Under the pieces are notes generated by a model. The model saw only the letters and a program-made list of their open reading frames with translations, searched no databases and had not been told where the DNA came from. 45,773 nucleotides of DNA from an uncultured beta proteobacterium (GTDB lineage Bacteria > Pseudomonadota > Gammaproteobacteria > Burkholderiales > Burkholderiaceae_C): NCBI GenBank assembly GCA_903845345.1, contig CAIMXF010000343.1:1-45773 (forward strand), written 5' to 3'. The translations under genes and the position numbers were made by a program. This document shows, in pieces, positions 8,929 to 19,295 of this stretch (positions are counted from its first letter, which is position 1; each line of letters opens with the position of its first letter).

Positions 8929-10713
8929 TCAGAAGCTTTCCCAATCGTCGCCGGCGCCGGCAGCCGGCGGCAACGCCACGGCCACCGGTGCGTCCGGTGC
9001 CGCGGGCGCGACGCGCGCCGGTGCGGGCTTGGACGAGGCCGGCCGGGTCGCCACGGCCGCCCGCGTCTTCGCACGCGCGATCGCCTGGTTCGCAGCCGGC
9101 GCGTGCGCCGGCGCCGCGGCGCGGGCGGCCACCGCGCGCGGGCTCGGGTCGCCTTCGGCCAGTCGGAAGGTGGATACCACCGCCGCCAGCTTGCTCGCCT
9201 GCTCCTTGAGCGATTCCGCGGCGGCGGCGCTTTCTTCCACCAGCGCGGCGTTCTGCTGGGTCATCTGGTCGACCTCGCCGATCGCGCCCTTGACCGACAC
9301 GATGCCCTGGCTCTGTTCGGTGGACGCGGCGCTGATCTCGCCGATGATGTCGGTCACGCGCTGCACGCTGGCCACGATCTCGTTCATCGTCGTGCCGGCG
9401 TCGTGCACCAGGCGCGAGCCCGATTCCACGCGGTCGACCGACGCGCCGATCAGCGCCTTGATCTCCCTGGCCGCCTCGGCCGACCGTTGGGCCAGGCTGC
9501 GCACCTCGCCGGCGACGACCGCGAAGCCGCGGCCCTGCTCGCCCGCGCGCGCGGCTTCCACGGCGGCATTCAGCGCGAGGATGTTGGTCTGGAACGCGAT
9601 GCCGTCGATGACGCCGATGATGTCGGCGATCTTCTTCGAGCTGTTGTTGATGTCGTCCATCGTCGACACCACCTGCGCGACGACCTGGCCGCCGCGCGCC
9701 GCGACCGTCGCGGCGGAGGTGGCGAGCTGGTTGGCGGTGTGCGCGGCGTCGGTCGACTGGCGCACGGTCACGGTGAGGGTGTCCATCGAGCTGGCGGTGC
9801 GCTGCAGGTGGCTGGCGGCGAGCTCGGTGCGTTGCGACAGGTCGGTGTTGCCGCTGGCGACCTCGGAGCTGGCGACCTCGATGCTCTCGGAGGACTCGCG
9901 CACCTGGCCGACCAGGTTGCGCAGCGAGGCCTGCATGTCGGCGAGGCCGCGCAGCAGGCGGGCGGGCTCGTCCTGGCCCTCCACGACGATGCGGCTGGCG
10001 AGATCGCCGCTGGCGATGCGGGTGGCGACGGCCACGGCCTGGTCGAGCGGCCCGCAGATCGAGCGCAGCGTCATCCACATCAGCGGCAGGAAGACGGCGA
10101 GCGTGATGCCGATCAGCGCGACCCGCGCGATCGACGCGATCATCGTGCCCTGCGCGATCTCGCCGCGGATGCCGGCCAGGCCGGCCTGCTGTGATTTCAG
10201 GATGGCGGTCAGATTGGCCTGCGCCGTCTCGAGCTTCTCGTTGGCCTGGCCGGCGTAGGCGAGCGCGGCGGTGGCATCCATCTTGGCGTCGGTGAGCTGC
10301 TGCGCGATCGGGTCGATGATCTCGACGACGTCGGCCAGCAGCTTCTTCTGCTTGGCGACGATATCCACCAGCGCAGTGTCGGCCGGATGCGCCTTCACCA
10401 GCCTGTCGCCGCCGGCATTGAGCGCCTCGATCTCCTTCTTCCAGGCGTCGTGCAGCGGGCCCACGCCGGTGGGATTGGACACGGCGGTGGCGATCATCTC
10501 GGCCTGGTAGCGGCGCACGGTGGCCATCGACTCGCGCAGCGACCCGACCTGCTGCGCCGTGGCATCGGCCTGGTCGAACAACACGGTGATCGAGGCGCTG
10601 CCGGACTGGGCCGAGACCCATCCCCAGCCCGCCTGGATCAGCAGCGAGATCGCCACCAGGGACATCACCAGGTAGAACCGGGAGCGGACTGAGATGTTGC
10701 GCATCGAAAGCAT
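8929..10713 (-). CDS. Methyl-accepting chemotaxis protein
   Basis: This is a Tar/Tsr-like inner-membrane chemoreceptor of 594 aa. It has TM1 at about residues 14-33, a periplasmic four-helix-type sensor domain to about 190, TM2 at about 192-212 and HAMP at about 215-265. The coiled-coil signalling domain carries the invariant hairpin tip [31 protein letters not shown] 70-residue Ala/Pro-rich tail ends DDWESF, matching the xWxxF pentapeptide that tethers CheR and CheB. Start ATG 10713 has GAGG seven bases upstream; the track start (10809) adds residues of no family type. The ligand cannot be inferred. No che genes are adjacent. Confidence 0.93.
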   Translation of the reverse strand: MLSMRNISVRSRFYLVMSLVAISLLIQAGWGWVSAQSGSASITVLFDQADATAQQVGSLRESMATVRRYQAEMIATAVSNPTGVGPLHDAWKKEIEALNAGGDRLVKAHPADTALVDIVAKQKKLLADVVEIIDPIAQQLTDAKMDATAALAYAGQANEKLETAQANLTAILKSQQAGLAGIRGEIAQGTMIASIARVALIGITLAVFLPLMWMTLRSICGPLDQAVAVATRIASGDLASRIVVEGQDEPARLLRGLADMQASLRNLVGQVRESSESIEVASSEVASGNTDLSQRTELAASHLQRTASSMDTLTVTVRQSTDAAHTANQLATSAATVAARGGQVVAQVVSTMDDINNSSKKIADIIGVIDGIAFQTNILALNAAVEAARAGEQGRGFAVVAGEVRSLAQRSAEAAREIKALIGASVDRVESGSRLVHDAGTTMNEIVASVQRVTDIIGEISAASTEQSQGIVSVKGAIGEVDQMTQQNAALVEESAAAAESLKEQASKLAAVVSTFRLAEGDPSPRAVAARAAAPAHAPAANQAIARAKTRAAVATRPASSKPAPARVAPAAPDAPVAVALPPAAGAGDDWESF

Positions 10714-10994
10714 GGGCGCCTCACGGAAGGTGAAGGGTGGATCGGGCCGGGTCGCGTGCGACGTTCCGTCGGTGCGGAACTCTCCAGCTCTTCGACCGAT
10801 TTTGAGCAATCGAGAACTCCGGACAAAACGCGAATAGCCCCGCTTAAGCGGCCAAATTCACACCGCCGCGCCGTTCGCTTGTCAACGCCCAACAAAGGGG
10901 CGTTCGTATTGTTTATTTCGACGCCGACGGGCTAGCACGACTCGCCAAATCCCTGCGCCAGCAGGCGTTCGCGCGCGCCGCTAACCTGCGCCGC

Positions 10995-12086
10995 ATGACC
11001 TCCCTGTTCGATCCTCTCCAGCTCGGCGACATCGCCCTCGCCAACCGCGTCGTCATGTCGCCCCTGACGCGCGACCGCGCCGCGCCCGGCCGCGTGCCCT
11101 ACGCGCTCAACGCGCTCTATTACGAGCAGCGCGCCGATCCGGCCACCGGTGCCGGGATGATCATCTCGGAAGGCACGCAGATCGCGCCGCTGGGCCAGGG
11201 CTACCTCGATACCCCGGGCGTGTACAGCCCCGAGCAACTCGCCGGCTGGAAGCTGGTGACCGACGCCGTGCACGCCAAGGGCGGCAAAATCGTCGCGCAG
11301 ATCTGGCACGTGGGCCGCATCTCGCACACCTCGCTGCTGCCCGAAGGCGAGCAGCCGGTGTCGGCCACCGCGAAGATCGCGAACACGAAGACGTTCACGC
11401 CCAACGGCTTCGAAGCCGTCTCGCCGCCGCGCGCGCTGACGACCGAGGACGTGGGGCAGGTCGTCGACCAGTTCCGCCAGGCCGCGCGCAATGCGATCGA
11501 CGCCGGCTTCGACGGCGTCGAAGTGCACGGCGCCAACGGCTACCTGGTGGAACAGTTCCTGCGCGACTCGTGCAACGACCGCACCGACCGCTACGGCGGC
11601 TCCGTCGAGAACCGCACGCGCTTCCTGGTCGAGGTGATGGCCGCGGTGTGCAAGGAGATCGGCCCCGGCCGTGTCGGCCTGCGGCTGTCGCCGGTCACGC
11701 CGGCCAACGACATCGGCCAGGATTCCGACCCGTTCGCGCTGTTCAGCCACGTGGTCAGGGAACTCGCCAGGCTGGACTTCGCGTTCATCGAGGTCGTCGA
11801 GGGCAGCACCGGCGGCCCGCGCGACTTCGCGCCGTTCGACTTCGACGCGCTGCGCCGGCTCTGGCCCAACGCCTGGATCGTCAACAACGGCTACACGCGC
11901 CAGATGGCCATCCAGGCGGTGGAGACGGGCAAGGCCGACGCGGTCTCGTTCGGCAAGCTCTTCATCTCCAACCCCGACCTCGGGCGGCGCCTGCGCGAGG
12001 ATCTCGAGCTGGCGCAACTCAACCCGAAGACGATGTACGGCGGCACCGCCGAGGGCTACACGGACTATCCGGCGCTGCCGGCCTGA
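10995..12086 (+). CDS. Old yellow enzyme family alkene reductase (NemA-like)
   Basis: This is an FMN-dependent NAD(P)H ene-reductase of 363 aa, the normal length. It begins LFDPLQLGDIALANRVVMSPLTR, the FMN-binding N-terminus of the family. It carries the active-site stretch EVHGANGYLVEQFL, with His-x-x-Asn as the substrate-binding pair, and DSCNDRTDRYGGSVENR. It closes with the phosphate-binding VNNGYT and DAVSFGKLFISNPDL. Members reduce activated C=C bonds, nitrate esters or N-ethylmaleimide; the physiological substrate is usually unknown and probably an electrophile. No TetR/NemR-type repressor sits beside it. Confidence 0.92.
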   Translation: MTSLFDPLQLGDIALANRVVMSPLTRDRAAPGRVPYALNALYYEQRADPATGAGMIISEGTQIAPLGQGYLDTPGVYSPEQLAGWKLVTDAVHAKGGKIVAQIWHVGRISHTSLLPEGEQPVSATAKIANTKTFTPNGFEAVSPPRALTTEDVGQVVDQFRQAARNAIDAGFDGVEVHGANGYLVEQFLRDSCNDRTDRYGGSVENRTRFLVEVMAAVCKEIGPGRVGLRLSPVTPANDIGQDSDPFALFSHVVRELARLDFAFIEVVEGSTGGPRDFAPFDFDALRRLWPNAWIVNNGYTRQMAIQAVETGKADAVSFGKLFISNPDLGRRLREDLELAQLNPKTMYGGTAEGYTDYPALPA

Positions 12087-12152
12087 TCGGGCTCGTCCGC
12101 GTCCGGCGGGGCCGATCGCGGCGATGCGCTCGGCCCTTGTCGCTGTCGAGGC

Positions 12153-12737
12153 TCAGGTGCGCCGCGGGCGTGTGCGATCCCGAAACAGCTCGACCACCCC
12201 GACCGCGCGCGGCCCGGGAACCACCTCGAACGTGTCGCCCGCCGCGATGGTGCCCGGCACGCGCACCGCGAGCCAGAAGCCGCACCAGCGCGACTGCGCG
12301 ACCATCTTCGCCGCGTGCGGAAAGCCGAGCGTCGTGTCGAAGCGGGCGTCGGGCAGGCGCGGGGCGCTGACCGCCAGCGTGCAATCCGGGAAACGCAGCA
12401 GGTCGCCGATCCACAGCTGCGATTCCTGCAGGCCGTGCAACGCCAGGTGCTCGTCGAACGATGCCGCGGGCACGGGCTGCTCGCGCGGCGTCACGCGCGC
12501 CTGCGCCCGCACCGTGCTCCAGAACGGGTGGTGCGCGGTCGGATAGGCGTAGACGGCATAGGCCAGCGCGTGGTCGGCCGGGGCGATGGTCGGATCCTCG
12601 GCCGGCGGCACGTCGGGGCCGGGCGCGAAGCCGAGCGGGCCGATCTCGACGCGCCCGGCGGCCGGAGCCAGCCGCAGCACGCCGGCGGCGGCGTTGGCGG
12701 ACAGGGGAACATTCACGCAGGCCACGGTCATCGTCAT
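12153..12737 (-). CDS. MOSC domain-containing protein (YiiM-like)
   Basis: The product is 194 aa from ATG 12737 (MTMTVACVNVPL). The MOSC fold is shown by SFDEHLALHGLQESQLWIGDLLRF, then LAVSAPRLPD, then SRWCGFWLAVRVPGTIAAGDTF. MOSC domains bind molybdenum cofactor or handle sulfur via a conserved Cys. YiiM-type proteins are linked to molybdenum-dependent reduction of N-hydroxylated bases. The rest of the 585-aa track ORF is out-of-frame. It is divergent from the ACT-domain gene with only 37 bases between starts, so the promoters must overlap. The substrate is not predictable. Confidence 0.8.
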   Translation of the reverse strand: MTMTVACVNVPLSANAAAGVLRLAPAAGRVEIGPLGFAPGPDVPPAEDPTIAPADHALAYAVYAYPTAHHPFWSTVRAQARVTPREQPVPAASFDEHLALHGLQESQLWIGDLLRFPDCTLAVSAPRLPDARFDTTLGFPHAAKMVAQSRWCGFWLAVRVPGTIAAGDTFEVVPGPRAVGVVELFRDRTRPRRT

Positions 12738-12774
12738 CGGCGCATTGTCAGCGCTTGGCCGCGACAATGGCGAT

Positions 12775-13185
12775 ATGTCCGCCACGCCCATCTCCGACCT
12801 CGCCACGCTGCTCGCCTCGATGCGGCCCGAACTGCACGCCGGCGCGTGGGCGTGGTGCGGGCTGCCGCGGGGCGCGTCGACCGAAGGTGTCGACGCGATC
12901 GCCACGCTGCGCGAGGCCGAAGGCCTGACGCTGGTCGTCGATGAAGCCGAGGCGCTCGCGCGCGGCTGGCGCGTGGCGTTCCGCAGCGCCTGGATCACGC
13001 TGACCGTGCATTCCGACCTCGCCGGCGTCGGCCTGACCGCGGCATTCGCCCGCGCGCTGGCCGACGCCGGCGTCGCTTGCAACGTGGTCGCCGGAATCCA
13101 CCACGACCATCTGTTCGTGCCCCACGAGCGCGCCGCCGACGCCATGACGGCGCTCCAGGCACTGCAGGCGCGTTCGACTGGCTGA
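12775..13185 (+). CDS. ACT domain-containing protein (COG3602 type)
   Basis: The 136-aa product follows the COG3602 pattern: a short N-terminal part (LATLLASMRPELHAGAWAWC), then ATLREAEGLTLVVDEAEA, then the diagnostic ITLTVHSDLAGVGLTAAFARALADAGVACNVVAGIHHDHLFVP. ACT domains bind amino acids or similar small ligands. Tandem-ACT single-domain proteins like this have no firmly assigned role. Start ATG 12775 is chosen because it matches the family N-terminus; the track start at 12586 lies in the divergent MOSC gene. It precedes ccmA by about 90 bases, but I see no reason to put it functionally with the ccm operon. Confidence 0.82.
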   Translation: MSATPISDLATLLASMRPELHAGAWAWCGLPRGASTEGVDAIATLREAEGLTLVVDEAEALARGWRVAFRSAWITLTVHSDLAGVGLTAAFARALADAGVACNVVAGIHHDHLFVPHERAADAMTALQALQARSTG

Positions 13186-13277
13186 ACGGGCCTCATGCGC
13201 GGCGCGAGCGTGGTCATGCCGGGCTCGACTCCTATACTGACGCGCCCTCGCCTCCCGACCACGGCCCCGAACGCCCG

Positions 13278-13991
13278 ATGAACTCCACCCCGCTGCCCGG
13301 CATGTCCGCCGCGACGACCCCGTCGTCGCCGCTGCCGTCGCTGCGGCTGGTGGATGTGGCCTGCCGCCGCGGCGACCGCCTCCTTTTCACGGGGCTGAAC
13401 GAGACGCTGCAGTCGGGCGAACTGCTGTGGCTGCGCGGCGGCAACGGCCGCGGCAAGACCAGCCTGCTGCGGCTGGTGGCCGGGCTGTCTCCGCCCGAGC
13501 GCGGGCAGATCCTGTGGGGCGACGCGCCCACGCGCGGCAGCGATCGCTTCGCCGCCGAGCTCGTCTACATCGCCCACGCGAACGCGCTCAAGGACGACCT
13601 CACCGCCGCCGAATCTTTGGCCTTCCTCGCGCGCGTGCACGGGCGTGACGCGAGCCCGGGCGCGCTGCGCGCCGCGCTCGTCCGCCTGGGGCTGGCCGGA
13701 CGCGAACGCACGCCCACCCGCAGCCTGTCGCAGGGCCTGCGCCGGCGCGTCGCGCTGGCCCGGCTGGCGCTCGAGACGGCGCCGGCGCTGTGGGTGCTGG
13801 ACGAACCCTTCGACGCGCTCGACGTCGCCGGCACCGCCACGCTGCACGAGCTGCTGGCGGCGCACCGCGCGCGCGGCGGCAGCGTGCTGCTGACCAGCCA
13901 CCACCTGCATCTCGATGCCGAAGCCGCCAGCGCCGGCTTTCGCGTGCTCGACCTGGACATGCTGCCGCGCGACGCCGGAGTCCTTGCATGA
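13278..13991 (+). CDS. ccmA: Cytochrome c biogenesis ATP-binding protein CcmA
   Basis: CcmA is the ATPase of the CcmABCD complex that releases holo-CcmE (haem chaperone) during System I cytochrome c maturation. Visible ABC motifs are Walker A GGNGRGKTS, signature LSQGLRRR, Walker B LWVLDEPFDALD and the switch His in LLTSHH. It is 237 aa with a slightly long N-terminal lead (MNSTPLPGM). ATG 13278 is the first gene of the nine-gene ccm operon and its stop overlaps the ccmB start (ATGA). Confidence 0.95.
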   Translation: MNSTPLPGMSAATTPSSPLPSLRLVDVACRRGDRLLFTGLNETLQSGELLWLRGGNGRGKTSLLRLVAGLSPPERGQILWGDAPTRGSDRFAAELVYIAHANALKDDLTAAESLAFLARVHGRDASPGALRAALVRLGLAGRERTPTRSLSQGLRRRVALARLALETAPALWVLDEPFDALDVAGTATLHELLAAHRARGGSVLLTSHHLHLDAEAASAGFRVLDLDMLPRDAGVLA

Positions 13992-14659
13992 ACGGCGCCG
14001 TCTTCGTCGCCGTGTACCTGCGCGACCTGCGCCTGGCGTGGCGCCGCCGCACCGAGGCGCTGCTGCCGGTCGCGTTCTTCCTGGTCGCGGCCAGCCTGTT
14101 CCCGCTGGGCGTCGGGCCCGATCCGCAGGTGCTCAAGCTGATCGCGCCGGGCGTCGTGTGGGTCTGCGCGCTGCTGGCGGCGATGTTGTCGATGCCGCCG
14201 CTGTTCGCCGCCGACCACGCCGACGGCTCGCTGGAGCAGTTGCTGCTCGCGCCGGGCGCGGGTCCGGCCGTCGCCGCCGCGAAGGCGGCCGCGCACTGGA
14301 CGATCAGCGGCGCGCCGCTGGTCGCCTGCGCGCCGCTGCTGGGCCTGCTGCTGGGCCTGCCGTCCGGGGAACTTCCGGTGCTGTTCGTCTCTCTCTTGCT
14401 GGGGACGCCGATCCTGAGCCTGCTGGGCGGCGTGGGCGCCGCCCTGACGCTGGGGCTGCGCTCGGCGGGCATGCTGATCGTGCTGATCGTGCTGCCGCTG
14501 GCCATTCCCGCGCTGATCTTCGGCGCGGGCGCCGCGGCGGCGGTCGATGCGGGGCAGTCGGCGTCGCCGCACCTGTCGCTGCTGGGCGCGCTGCTGATCG
14601 CCTGCCTGGTCGGCGCGCCGCCCGCGACGGCCGCCGCATTGCGCATCGCGGTGGAATGA
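13988..14659 (+). CDS. ccmB: Haem exporter membrane protein CcmB
   Basis: CcmB is the membrane subunit paired with CcmA. The product is 223 aa with six hydrophobic segments. It carries the family pattern RDLRLAWRRRTEALLPVAFFL near the N-terminus, then LFAADHADGSLEQLLLAP and LLLGTPILSLLGGVGAALTLGLR. It starts at ATG 13988 inside the ccmA stop, so it is translationally coupled. A 48-base gap precedes ccmC. Confidence 0.95.
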   Translation: MNGAVFVAVYLRDLRLAWRRRTEALLPVAFFLVAASLFPLGVGPDPQVLKLIAPGVVWVCALLAAMLSMPPLFAADHADGSLEQLLLAPGAGPAVAAAKAAAHWTISGAPLVACAPLLGLLLGLPSGELPVLFVSLLLGTPILSLLGGVGAALTLGLRSAGMLIVLIVLPLAIPALIFGAGAAAAVDAGQSASPHLSLLGALLIACLVGAPPATAAALRIAVE

Positions 14660-14707
14660 CCCTGGTCCATGACATCCTGCAACACACCCACGCCTGACAA
14701 CGGGACA

Positions 14708-15496
14708 ATGCACGCCGTGAACTCGCCCGCCGCCCTCGCTGCCGTCCGCCCGCGCCTGACCTGGTTCACGTTCGCGTCGCCGGCCAATTTCTACCGGCTC
14801 GCGGGCGTTCTGGGGCCGCTGTGCGGGCTCGTCGCCGCGGCGTTCGCCGTCGCCGGCCTGTGGATGGGCTTCTTCGTCGCGCCCACCGACGCCGTGCAGG
14901 GCGAGGTCTACCGCATCATCTTCATCCACGTGCCGGCGGCGTGGCTGTCGATGGTGTTGTACGTGGCGATGGCGTTCTGGGCCGCGCTCGGCTGGTTCCT
15001 GAACGCGCGCATGGCCTTCATCTTCGCCCGCGCGATCGCGCCGACGGGCGCGCTGTTCACCGTGCTGGCGCTGTGGACGGGCTCGCTTTGGGGCCGTCCG
15101 ACCTGGGGCACCTGGTGGGTGTGGGACGCGCGTCTCACGTCCGAGCTGATCCTGCTGTTCCTGTACCTCGGCTACATGGCGCTGGTCGCCGCGATCGACG
15201 ACACCCGGCGCGCCGACAAGGCCGGCGCGCTGCTGGCCATCGTCGGCGTGGTCAACGTGCCGGTGATCTACTTCTCCGTTGTCTGGTGGAATACGCTGCA
15301 CCAGGGATCGAGCCTGACAATGGGCAAGGATCGGCACATGGCCTCGACGATGCTCGTCGCGATGCTGCTGCTCACGCTCGCCTGCTGGGCCTATGCTTTC
15401 GCCGTGGTGTTCGTGCGGGCGCGGGCGATCGTGCTCGAGCGCGAAGGCGACGCCGCCTGGGCGCGGGCGCTGGTCGCCGCTTCGAATCAAGGATGA
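14708..15496 (+). CDS. ccmC: Haem exporter protein CcmC
   Basis: CcmC presents haem to the CcmE haem chaperone in the periplasm. The 262-aa product has six TM segments, the tryptophan-rich WWD motif (WGTWWVWDARLTSELIL) and the two periplasmic haem-ligand histidines in IFIHVPAAWLS and WWNTLHQGSSL. I use ATG 14708 (MHAVNSPAAL); the track start 13 codons earlier gives an atypical Thr/Pro lead. Confidence 0.95.
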   Translation: MHAVNSPAALAAVRPRLTWFTFASPANFYRLAGVLGPLCGLVAAAFAVAGLWMGFFVAPTDAVQGEVYRIIFIHVPAAWLSMVLYVAMAFWAALGWFLNARMAFIFARAIAPTGALFTVLALWTGSLWGRPTWGTWWVWDARLTSELILLFLYLGYMALVAAIDDTRRADKAGALLAIVGVVNVPVIYFSVVWWNTLHQGSSLTMGKDRHMASTMLVAMLLLTLACWAYAFAVVFVRARAIVLEREGDAAWARALVAASNQG

Positions 15497-15499
15497 GCC

Positions 15500-15697
15500 A
15501 TGCAATGGCACTCGCTTTCTGAATTCCTGGACATGGGCGGCCGCGGCGGCTTCGTCTGGGGCGCGTACGGCACGTTTGTCCTGCTGGTGCTCGTGGAGCC
15601 GCTGCTCGCGCGCTGGCGCCACCGCGCGGCGCGGGCGGCGATCGCCGAGCGCATGGCCGACGAGGAAGCCGCGCGCGCGGCGGGAGGTCGTCCATGA
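15500..15697 (+). CDS. ccmD: Haem exporter protein CcmD
   Basis: This is a small single-TM protein (65 aa) that helps release holo-CcmE from CcmABC. The pattern is typical: a hydrophilic [16 protein letters not shown], one TM ([13 protein letters not shown]) and a basic tail. Its stop overlaps ccmE. Confidence 0.92.
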   Translation: MQWHSLSEFLDMGGRGGFVWGAYGTFVLLVLVEPLLARWRHRAARAAIAERMADEEAARAAGGRP

Positions 15698-16146
15698 CCC
15701 CGCGCCGCAAGCGGCTGACGATCATCGTCGGCATCCTCGTGGCCGTCGGCGGCGCGACCGCGCTCGTCCTCAACGCGTTCAACTCCAACCTCGTGTTCTT
15801 CTACTCGCCGTCGCAGGTCGCGGCGCACGAGGCGCCCGAGGGCCGGCCGTTCCGCATCGGCGGCATGGTGACGAACGGCAGCGTCAGGCGCGACGGCGTC
15901 GACGTGGTTTTCACGGTCACCGACCTCGCCAAGTCGATGCAGGTGCACTATCGGGGTCCGCTGCCCGACCTGTTCAAGGAAGGCAAGGGCGTGGTGGCGC
16001 AGGGCAAGCTGGGGCCGGACGGCGTCTTCACGGCGCAGGAGGTGCTGGCCAAGCACGACGAGAACTACATGCCGCCGGAAGCCGCGGCGGCGCTGAAGAA
16101 GGCCGCCGAGCATGGCGGTTCGATGAAGACGGAGATGAACCGATGA
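15694..16146 (+). CDS. ccmE: Cytochrome c maturation haem chaperone CcmE
   Basis: CcmE binds haem covalently through one histidine and hands it to the CcmFGH ligase. The 150-aa product has an N-terminal anchor ([19 protein letters not shown]), an OB-fold periplasmic domain ([31 protein letters not shown]) and the haem-binding motif [12 protein letters not shown]. It overlaps ccmD by 4 bases and ccmF by ATGA. Confidence 0.96.
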   Translation: MTPRRKRLTIIVGILVAVGGATALVLNAFNSNLVFFYSPSQVAAHEAPEGRPFRIGGMVTNGSVRRDGVDVVFTVTDLAKSMQVHYRGPLPDLFKEGKGVVAQGKLGPDGVFTAQEVLAKHDENYMPPEAAAALKKAAEHGGSMKTEMNR

Positions 16147-18209
16147 TTCCGGAAATTGGCCAGGTATCGCTGCTGCTCGCGCTCGCCGTGGCCCTGGTGC
16201 TGGGCACGCTGCCGCTGGTCGGCGCGGCACGCGGCCGGGCCGACTGGATGGCGCTCGCGCGTCCCGCGGCGCGCGCGCACGCGCTGCTGGTGGCGGTCGC
16301 GTTCTTCTGCCTCGTCTCGTGCTTCGTGCGCAACGACTTCTCGGTGCTGTACGTCGCCAGCAACTCCACCACCTCGCTGCCGCTGCCCTACCGCATCGCC
16401 GGCGTGTGGGGCGGCCACGAGGGCTCGCTGCTGCTGTGGCTGTCGATGCTGGCCGCGTGGATGCTGGCGGTGGCGCAGTGGAGCCGCAGGCTGCCGACGC
16501 CGTTCGTCGCGCGCGTGCTGGGCGTGATGGGGCTGATCGCCATCGGCTTCCTGCTGTTCATGCTGATGACGTCGAACCCGTTCGACCGCCTCGTGCCGGT
16601 GCCGCTGGACGGCAACGACCTGAACCCGCTGCTGCAGGATCCGGGCATGGTGGCGCATCCGCCGATGCTCTACATGGGCTACGTCGGCTTCTCGGTGGCG
16701 TTCGCGTTCGCCGTTGCCGCGCTCATCGAAGGCAAGCTCGACGCCACCTGGGCGCGCTGGACGCGTCCGTGGACGACCGCCGCCTGGTCGTGCCTGACCA
16801 TCGGCATCATGCTGGGCAGCGCCTGGGCGTACTACGAGCTCGGCTGGGGCGGCTGGTGGTTCTGGGATCCGGTGGAGAACGCGTCGTTCATGCCGTGGCT
16901 GGCCGGCACCGCGCTGATCCACTCGCTGGCCGTCACCGAGAAGCGCGGCGCGTTCAAGTCGTGGACGGTGCTGCTGGCGCTGCTCGCGTTCGCGCTGTCG
17001 CTGCTGGGCACGTTCATCGTGCGCTCGGGCGTGCTGTCGTCGGTGCACGCGTTCGCCACCGACCCGTCGCGCGGCCGCTTCATCCTCGGCTTCCTGATCG
17101 TCGTGATCGGCGGATCGCTGGCGCTGTACGCGTGGCGCGCGCCCAAGGTCGGGCTGGGCACGCGCTTCGCGCTGGTGTCGCGCGAGTCGATGCTGCTGGG
17201 CAACAACATGCTGTTCGTGGTCGTGTGTGCGTCCGTGCTGCTGGGCACGCTGTACCCGCTGCTGCTCGACGCGCTGAACATGGGCAAGATCTCGGTCGGA
17301 CCGCCGTACTTCGAGACGGTGTTCCTGCCGCTGATGGTGCCCGTCGTCCTGCTGATGGCGTTGGGGCCGCTGGCGCGCTGGAAGGAAGCGTCGCTGCCGT
17401 CGCTGTTCCATCGCCTGCGCTGGGCCGCGCTGGCCTCGGTGCTGGGCGCGCTGGCCACGGCGTGGGTGGCGGGCAAGCTGTCGCTGACGGCGATCCTGGG
17501 CCTGCTGATGGCGTACTGGATCACCGCCTCGATCGTCACCGATGCCCTCGAGCGCCTGAAGTCGGACGGCGGCTCGCCGCTGTCCGTGTTCGCGCGCATG
17601 CGGCAGTGGCCGCGTTCGGTGACGGGCATGTGGCTCGCGCACTTCGGCGTGGCGGTGTTCGCGTTCGGCGTCAGCATGGTGCGCACCTACGAGGTCGAGG
17701 AAGACCTGACCATGGCCGTCGGCAGCACGGCGACGCTGGGCGGCTACGAGTTCAGGCTCGGCGACGTGCACGACCTGCGCGGCCCGAACTACGTGGCCAA
17801 GGAAGGCACGATGCCCGTCACGCACGACGGCAACGAGGTGACGGTGCTGCACCCGCAGAAGCGGGTCTACCTGATCCAGCGCACGCCGACCACCGAGGCC
17901 GCCATCCAGCCGGGCATCACGCGCGACCTGTACGTGTCGCTGGGCGAGGAAGTGCAGCCCAACACCTGGACCGTGCGCATCCACGTGAAGCCGTTCGTCG
18001 ACTGGATCTGGGGCGGCTGCCTGTTCATGGCGCTGGGCGGGCTGCTGGCGGTGAGCGATCGCCGCTACCGGCTCAAGCACAAGCGTGCGGTGGTCGAGGA
18101 CGCCCCCATCGAGCCCTCGCCAACGGTGTTTGAACCGGTGTTTGCGCCACTGCCAATGGCGACGCCGAACATGAGCGTCAATGGCGGCGGTCAGGGACGC
18201 GCCCAATGA
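16143..18209 (+). CDS. ccmF: Haem lyase CcmF
   Basis: CcmF is the large membrane subunit of the ligase that attaches haem to CxxCH motifs. The 688-aa product starts [12 protein letters not shown] at ATG 16143, overlapping the ccmE stop. It has about 15 TM segments, the WWD motif [18 protein letters not shown], histidines in [12 protein letters not shown] and [12 protein letters not shown], and a periplasmic C-terminal domain ([20 protein letters not shown]) followed by a last TM. The 250 upstream codons in the track belong to ccmD/E in another frame. It overlaps dsbE by 4 bases. Confidence 0.96.
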   Translation: MIPEIGQVSLLLALAVALVLGTLPLVGAARGRADWMALARPAARAHALLVAVAFFCLVSCFVRNDFSVLYVASNSTTSLPLPYRIAGVWGGHEGSLLLWLSMLAAWMLAVAQWSRRLPTPFVARVLGVMGLIAIGFLLFMLMTSNPFDRLVPVPLDGNDLNPLLQDPGMVAHPPMLYMGYVGFSVAFAFAVAALIEGKLDATWARWTRPWTTAAWSCLTIGIMLGSAWAYYELGWGGWWFWDPVENASFMPWLAGTALIHSLAVTEKRGAFKSWTVLLALLAFALSLLGTFIVRSGVLSSVHAFATDPSRGRFILGFLIVVIGGSLALYAWRAPKVGLGTRFALVSRESMLLGNNMLFVVVCASVLLGTLYPLLLDALNMGKISVGPPYFETVFLPLMVPVVLLMALGPLARWKEASLPSLFHRLRWAALASVLGALATAWVAGKLSLTAILGLLMAYWITASIVTDALERLKSDGGSPLSVFARMRQWPRSVTGMWLAHFGVAVFAFGVSMVRTYEVEEDLTMAVGSTATLGGYEFRLGDVHDLRGPNYVAKEGTMPVTHDGNEVTVLHPQKRVYLIQRTPTTEAAIQPGITRDLYVSLGEEVQPNTWTVRIHVKPFVDWIWGGCLFMALGGLLAVSDRRYRLKHKRAVVEDAPIEPSPTVFEPVFAPLPMATPNMSVNGGGQGRAQ

Positions 18210-18736
18210 AGGCCTTGAAGTTCATCATTCCGCTGGTGGTCTTCGCCGTGCTGGCCGGCTTCCTGTTCAAGGGCCTCTACCTCGACCCGCGCGAGGTGCC
18301 CTCGCCGCTGATCGACAAGGCCGCGCCCGAATTCGCGCTGACGCAGCTCGACAAGCCCGAGCAGACCATCCGCCGCGCCGACATGCTGGGCAAGGTGTGG
18401 ATGCTCAACGTGTGGGCGTCGTGGTGCGAGGCCTGCCGGGACGAGCATCCGTACCTCGTCGAGTTCGCCAAGCTGAAGGCGCTGCCGATCTACGGGCTCG
18501 ACTACAAGGATCAACGCGAGCCCGCCTCGCAATGGCTGGCCGAGCGCGGCAATCCGTACGACGCGTCGCTGTTCGACGAGAAGGGTCGCGTGGGGATCGA
18601 CTTCGGCGTCTACGGCGTGCCCGAGACCTTCATCATCGACAAGCAGGGCGTGATCCGCTTCAAGCAGATCGGCGCGTTGACGCCCGACGTGCTCAACGAC
18701 AAGGTGATGCCGCTGCTGAGGAAGCTCAATGGCTGA
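18206..18736 (+). CDS. ccmG: Thiol:disulfide interchange protein CcmG/DsbE
   Basis: CcmG keeps apocytochrome CxxCH cysteines reduced for haem ligation. The 176-aa product has an N-terminal anchor (FIIPLVVFAVLAGFLF), a thioredoxin fold with active site WASWCEACRDEHP, the cis-proline loop YGVPETFIID and the family's GLDYKDQREPA insertion. It overlaps ccmF by ATGA and ccmH by 8 bases. Confidence 0.95.
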   Translation: MKALKFIIPLVVFAVLAGFLFKGLYLDPREVPSPLIDKAAPEFALTQLDKPEQTIRRADMLGKVWMLNVWASWCEACRDEHPYLVEFAKLKALPIYGLDYKDQREPASQWLAERGNPYDASLFDEKGRVGIDFGVYGVPETFIIDKQGVIRFKQIGALTPDVLNDKVMPLLRKLNG

Positions 18737-19295
18737 AGCCCGCCGTTGCAGCCTTGCGCTGATGCTGGCCGGCGCGCTCGCGCTGCCCGCGTTGGCCGCC
18801 GACGTGCCGGCCTCTTCGCCGTCCGCACCTGTTTCGACATCGGCCGACTCCACGGTGAGGTTCCATGCGCCGACGGCGCGCCTCACGGCGGGCGATCCGG
18901 CGATCGAGGCGCGCATGCTGGCCATCACCGGGGAGCTGCGCTGCCTGGTCTGCCAGAACCAGACCATCGCCGATTCGCACGCTGATCTCGCCGTCGACCT
19001 GCGCCAGGAAGTGCGCGAGATGCTGCAACGCGGCCAGACGCCCGAGCAGATCCGCCGCTACATGACCGATCGCTACGGCGACTTCATCCTCTATCGCCCG
19101 CCGCTGAAGGCGACCACCGCCGTGCTGTGGCTGGGGCCGGCGCTGCTGCTGGTCGTCGCGCTCGCGGCGCTGGCGCTGGTGATCCGCCGCCGCAGCCGGC
19201 TGGCCGATGACGAATTCGAACCCGAACCGATGCTCGACGACGGGGTGGCGGATGCCGCGGCCGATCCGTACGCGCGTCCTGGAACCCTCGCATGA
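18729..19295 (+). CDS. ccmH: Cytochrome c maturation protein CcmH
   Basis: CcmH is the thiol partner that binds apocytochrome c for the CcmF ligase. The 188-aa product has a signal peptide, the redox motif LRCLVCQNQTIADSHADLA, the three-helix segment with MTDRYGDFILYRPP, then a TM anchor and a cytoplasmic acidic tail. Between signal peptide and motif lies a Ser/Ala-rich stretch of about 35 residues, longer than in E. coli CcmH N-terminal homologs. It overlaps ccmI by ATGA. Confidence 0.94.
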   Translation: MAEARRCSLALMLAGALALPALAADVPASSPSAPVSTSADSTVRFHAPTARLTAGDPAIEARMLAITGELRCLVCQNQTIADSHADLAVDLRQEVREMLQRGQTPEQIRRYMTDRYGDFILYRPPLKATTAVLWLGPALLLVVALAALALVIRRRSRLADDEFEPEPMLDDGVADAAADPYARPGTLA